Shown piece by piece: positions 5,389 to 6,277 of a stretch of 6,277 bases of DNA (its first letter is position 1; each line of letters opens with the position of its first letter). The stretch is from contig DNJW01000018.1 of assembly GCA_003488965.1 (NCBI GenBank), forward strand, positions 1 to 6,277. The letters are read 5' to 3'. The translations under genes were made by a program, and so were the position numbers. Origin of the DNA: Lachnospiraceae bacterium. GTDB taxonomy: Bacteria; Bacillota; Clostridia; Lachnospirales; Lachnospiraceae. The notes beneath the pieces were generated by a model, which did no database searches, was not told the origin of the DNA, and was given only the letters and a program-made list of their open reading frames with translations.

Positions 5389-6077
5389 AAGAACTTTTCG
5401 GAAACTCTTTGTTTTTTGGAGTAGCGGTCAGCGTGGCAGGGTATGAAATCGGTCTGATGCTGAAAAAAAAGCTGAAAAATCCGTTATGCAATCCTCTTTT
5501 GATATCGATTGCGTTTGTAATTCTTGTACTGAATGTTTTTGGGATAGAGTACAGCGATTATTATGAAGGGGGAAAATATCTCAGTTATCTTCTGACACCG
5601 GCTACGGTATGTCTGGCAGTACCTCTTTACCAGAAGCTGGAATTGCTGAAAAGGAACTGGACGGCTGTGATTGCCGCTATTTGTGCAGGTGTTTTTTCCA
5701 GTCTGGTTACTGTTTTTCTGATGGCAAAAATGTTTGGGTTCACTCATGAACAGTATGTGACTTTTCTGCCCAAATCAATTACAACGGCTATCGGGATGGG
5801 AGTATCCGAAAAGCTGGGCGGTATAGTGACGGTAACCGTAATCGTGATTATCATTACCGGAATTCTGGGAAATGTAATTGCGGAAAGTGTATTTAAGCTG
5901 TTCCGCATTGAGGAACCTATTGCCAAGGGGCTTGCTCTGGGAACCTCGTCCCATGCCATTGGGACGGCCAAAGCAATGGAGCTGGGAGAAATAGAAGGGG
6001 CAATGAGCAGCCTTTCCATTGTAGTTTCAGGAATATTGACTGTGATTGCCGCTTCGGTATTCGCCCGGCTGTTATAG
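5385..6077 (+). CDS. lrgB: LrgB/CidB-family membrane protein, 230 aa
   Basis: This is the polytopic inner-membrane partner of LrgA. The family is linked to control of autolysis and, in the PftAB/LrgAB cases studied, to facilitated pyruvate transport. It is hydrophobic throughout, with several predicted membrane segments. Conserved motifs are LLTPATVCLAVPLY (69-82), LPKSITTAIGMGVSEKLGG (128-146) and GTSSHAIGTAKAMELGEIEG (186-205). Length is normal and the frame is intact. The start overlaps the lrgA stop (ATGA, 5385-5388), with AGGAAAGGA (5365-5373) as a weak, distant ribosome binding site, which suggests coupling to lrgA translation. The stop at 6075-6077 directly abuts the stop of the convergent OadG-like gene, and no plus-strand terminator is seen in between. 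Confidence 0.95.
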   Translation: MKELFGNSLFFGVAVSVAGYEIGLMLKKKLKNPLCNPLLISIAFVILVLNVFGIEYSDYYEGGKYLSYLLTPATVCLAVPLYQKLELLKRNWTAVIAAICAGVFSSLVTVFLMAKMFGFTHEQYVTFLPKSITTAIGMGVSEKLGGIVTVTVIVIIITGILGNVIAESVFKLFRIEEPIAKGLALGTSSHAIGTAKAMELGEIEGAMSSLSIVVSGILTVIAASVFARLL

Positions 6078-6197
6078 CTATTTGGACAGTATACGGGAAA
6101 GAAGGGAAACGACTGCCACAATCAAGAGGGTGGCAGCAAAAATACCGGCCATTCCTTTCCCCATAATTTCTAAAGCAATTAGGATATTTTCACTCAT
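6078..6197 (-). CDS. OadG-like small membrane subunit of a Na+-pumping decarboxylase, 39 aa
   Basis: The 39-aa product has one membrane segment (about 15-35, GMAGIFAATLLIVAVVSLLS) after a short polar start (MSENILIALEIMGK) and ends in a small basic tail. This matches the gamma subunit (OadG) of oxaloacetate or methylmalonyl-CoA decarboxylases, which anchors the carboxyltransferase to the beta-subunit Na+ pump. LxxxLxIMGxGMxGIF is the usual opening. It is shorter than proteobacterial OadG (about 80 aa), as is common in Clostridia. AAGGA (6209-6205) precedes the ATG by 7 nt. The stop overlaps nothing but directly abuts lrgB. In this reading direction no other decarboxylase gene follows in the window, so any partner subunits would have to lie upstream, beyond position 6277, or elsewhere. 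A generic single-pass small membrane protein is the alternative. Confidence 0.72.
   Translation of the reverse strand: MSENILIALEIMGKGMAGIFAATLLIVAVVSLLSRILSK
6113..6136. repeat. Stem-loop inside the OadG-like gene near the convergent stops
   Basis: CTGCCAC (6113-6119) and GTGGCAG (6130-6136) form a perfect 7-bp stem with a 10-nt loop, 36 nt past the lrgB stop. On the plus strand it is followed by CAAAAATACC, not a T-run, so it is not a canonical lrgAB terminator. It could still stabilise the lrgAB mRNA 3' end. It may also simply reflect the coding sequence. Confidence 0.3.
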
Positions 6198-6277
6198 ATC
6201 TTTTTCCTTTCTTGTATTGTTGGGTTTGTTGCTGAAATAATTCCTTTATATAGTTAACGGCATTAGAAATTTCGTTT
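6190..6277 (-). CDS. C-terminal end of an unidentified gene (partial, 28 codons visible)
   Basis: On the minus strand an open frame enters at the window edge (first full codon at 6276) and ends in TGA at 6192-6190. The visible peptide begins NEISNAVNYIKELFQQQ and finishes with a basic tail, KKGKRYE. It overlaps the OadG-like start by 8 nt (ATGAGTGA), an arrangement typical of an operon. The helix-plus-basic-tail ending does not resemble the C-terminus of a decarboxylase alpha subunit that I know; the end of a regulator, for example LysR type, is possible but unproven. With only 28 codons, a chance open frame cannot be excluded. Confidence 0.45.
   Translation of the reverse strand, partial: NEISNAVNYIKELFQQQTQQYKKGKRYE

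Noticed and set aside
1..6277. CRISPR array, tRNA, rRNA, transposase or known riboswitch
   Set aside because: No regularly spaced repeats, cloverleaf sequence, transposase motifs or recognisable riboswitch core were seen on either strand.

Overview
The window looks like a chromosomal segment from an anaerobic Firmicute, most likely Lachnospiraceae/Clostridia. The reasons are strong AGGAGG-type ribosome binding sites, moderate GC with AT-rich intergenic DNA, a cysteine-rich clostridial-type Rrf2 regulator, a PTS enzyme I, an LrgAB pair and a minimal OadG-like subunit. The taxonomic call is inference from protein style; no marker gene is present.

Layout. (a) 25-2170, plus strand: an Rrf2-family regulator (146 aa), a short AT-rich spacer with a likely promoter, then ptsI (PTS enzyme I, 537 aa), closed by a textbook intrinsic terminator (2189-2216). 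(b) 2293-4176, minus strand: a cytoplasmic glycoside hydrolase family 2 enzyme (627 aa). It has a consensus promoter (TTGACA-N16-TATAAT, 4425-4452). A ~208-bp nested inverted-repeat element (about 4198-4405) lies between that promoter and the gene. The element has 32-bp perfect arms, an imperfect outer stem and a possible TTTCAT target duplication, so it looks like a MITE-type insertion that would become a large hairpin in the mRNA leader. (c) 4563-4727, minus strand: a 54-aa gene of unknown function with a perfect ribosome binding site and its own likely terminator. (d) 4866-6077, plus strand: a regulatory region (inverted repeat, promoter, tandem repeats in the leader) driving a translationally coupled lrgA-lrgB pair. 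(e) 6078-6276, minus strand: a 39-aa single-pass OadG-like subunit whose stop codon abuts the lrgB stop, preceded by the last 28 codons of an unidentified gene running off the window.

Functional theme (inference). PtsI converts PEP to pyruvate while energising sugar uptake, GH2 releases sugars from glycosides, LrgAB-type proteins have been linked to pyruvate transport as well as to holin-like activity, and OadG belongs to Na+-pumping decarboxylases that can make pyruvate. A carbohydrate/pyruvate theme is plausible, but the genes are in separate transcription units and no direct link is shown.

No rRNA, tRNA, CRISPR array or transposase gene is visible. The most unusual items are the inverted-repeat element in the GH2 leader and the unrecognised 54-aa protein.
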